Origin: Taklimakanibacter sp049323275 | Lineage (GTDB): Bacteria; Pseudomonadota; Alphaproteobacteria; Rhizobiales; Aestuariivirgaceae | NCBI GenBank assembly: GCA_049323275.1 | Contig: JBMOOM010000055.1 | Location: 1-64,000 of the forward strand | Direction: 5' to 3' | DNA length: 64,000 nucleotides | In this document: in pieces, positions 63,936 to 64,000 of the stretch | Layout of the letters: the number at the start of each line of letters is the position of its first letter | How positions within the stretch are numbered: position 1 is the stretch's first letter | Notes under the pieces: generated by a model | Told to the model about the DNA's origin: nothing | What the model saw: only the letters and a program-made list of their open reading frames with translations | Database searches by the model: none | Program-made: the position numbers and the translations under genes

Positions 63936-64000
63936 ATGAATGAACTTGCTATCGAACAATCGGTAGCGCCCCGAATTTCCCCCAACCGTTCCGAGCAGGT
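63936..64000 (+). CDS. 5' end of an unidentified gene
   Basis: ATG at 63936 preceded by AAGGGA opens a frame (MNELAIEQSVAPRISPNRSE) that runs off the window. Too short to identify. Confidence 0.35.
   Translation, partial: MNELAIEQSVAPRISPNRSEQ

Overview
The window reads as a chromosomal segment of an alphaproteobacterium, most likely of the order Hyphomicrobiales (Rhizobiales). The evidence is the core gene order on the minus strand at the left end (rplU-rpmA, a GNAT acetyltransferase, obgE-proB-proA-nadD-rsfS-rlmH and an EnvC-like factor) and the rhizobial-style long L21 protein. This block (1-8279) has ordinary housekeeping content and ends at a complete tRNA-Ser(CGA) gene at 8190-8279.

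From 8280 to the right end everything looks accessory. No tyrosine integrase lies beside the tRNA and I found no convincing second attachment site, so the island border is inferred from the abrupt change in content. 8.9-17.5 kb holds a CoiA/DUF6035-like nuclease, a TrlF-type PHP/SMC-like ATPase, and a tightly overlapping operon of a 2-oxoglutarate dioxygenase, a HEPN/zinc-ribbon protein, a 53-residue ORF and a GIY-YIG/DUF4357 protein. 17.6-24.7 kb is a minus-strand operon: Xre/MbcA/ParS-type antitoxin, RES toxin, AddB-like PD-(D/E)XK protein and AddA-like helicase-nuclease. Divergent from it, across a perfect 10-bp inverted repeat, is a bacterial ubiquitin-like operon (three-domain ubiquitin-like protein, E2-like protein, JAB/MPN protease, ThiF/E1-like enzyme; 24.8-27.2 kb). 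A three-gene operon follows: a TM0106-type RecB-like nuclease/RNase H-like/SF1 helicase, McrB with an inserted EVE-like domain, and McrC (27.7-35.5 kb). 35.8-39.9 kb carries a HEPN protein, a membrane-anchored DEDDh exonuclease, an EEP phosphodiesterase, an unknown protein and a LEM-3-like GIY-YIG protein.

40.2-43.2 kb is a large serine recombinase with its usual DUF2924 and DUF3489 partners. 43.4-50.7 kb contains an XRE pair, a DUF4339 membrane protein, secreted proteins (one broken by a frameshift in a G6 run), a superinfection-immunity/SHOCT protein, and a large STAND-like NTPase that begins directly at its Walker A motif. 51.0-53.9 kb holds a DprA-like/phosphoribosyltransferase pair resembling the ShosTA defence system, and a DUF4238 protein fused to the tail of an IS5-family transposase. 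After a methyltransferase and decayed polyamine-type ABC permease genes, the right end (57-63.4 kb) is a metal-resistance block: MerR regulator, two-HMA P1B-ATPase with a His-rich linker, CDF exporter, CopD and CopC. Three MerR-type promoters with the characteristic 19-bp spacer lie in this block.

Overall this is a defence and resistance island built from several anti-phage-like modules. The most interesting units are the ubiquitin-like operon with its shared operator, the dioxygenase/HEPN/GIY-YIG operon, and the Xre-RES-AddBA-like operon. Functions are inferred from sequence motifs and recall of protein families; no database search was run.
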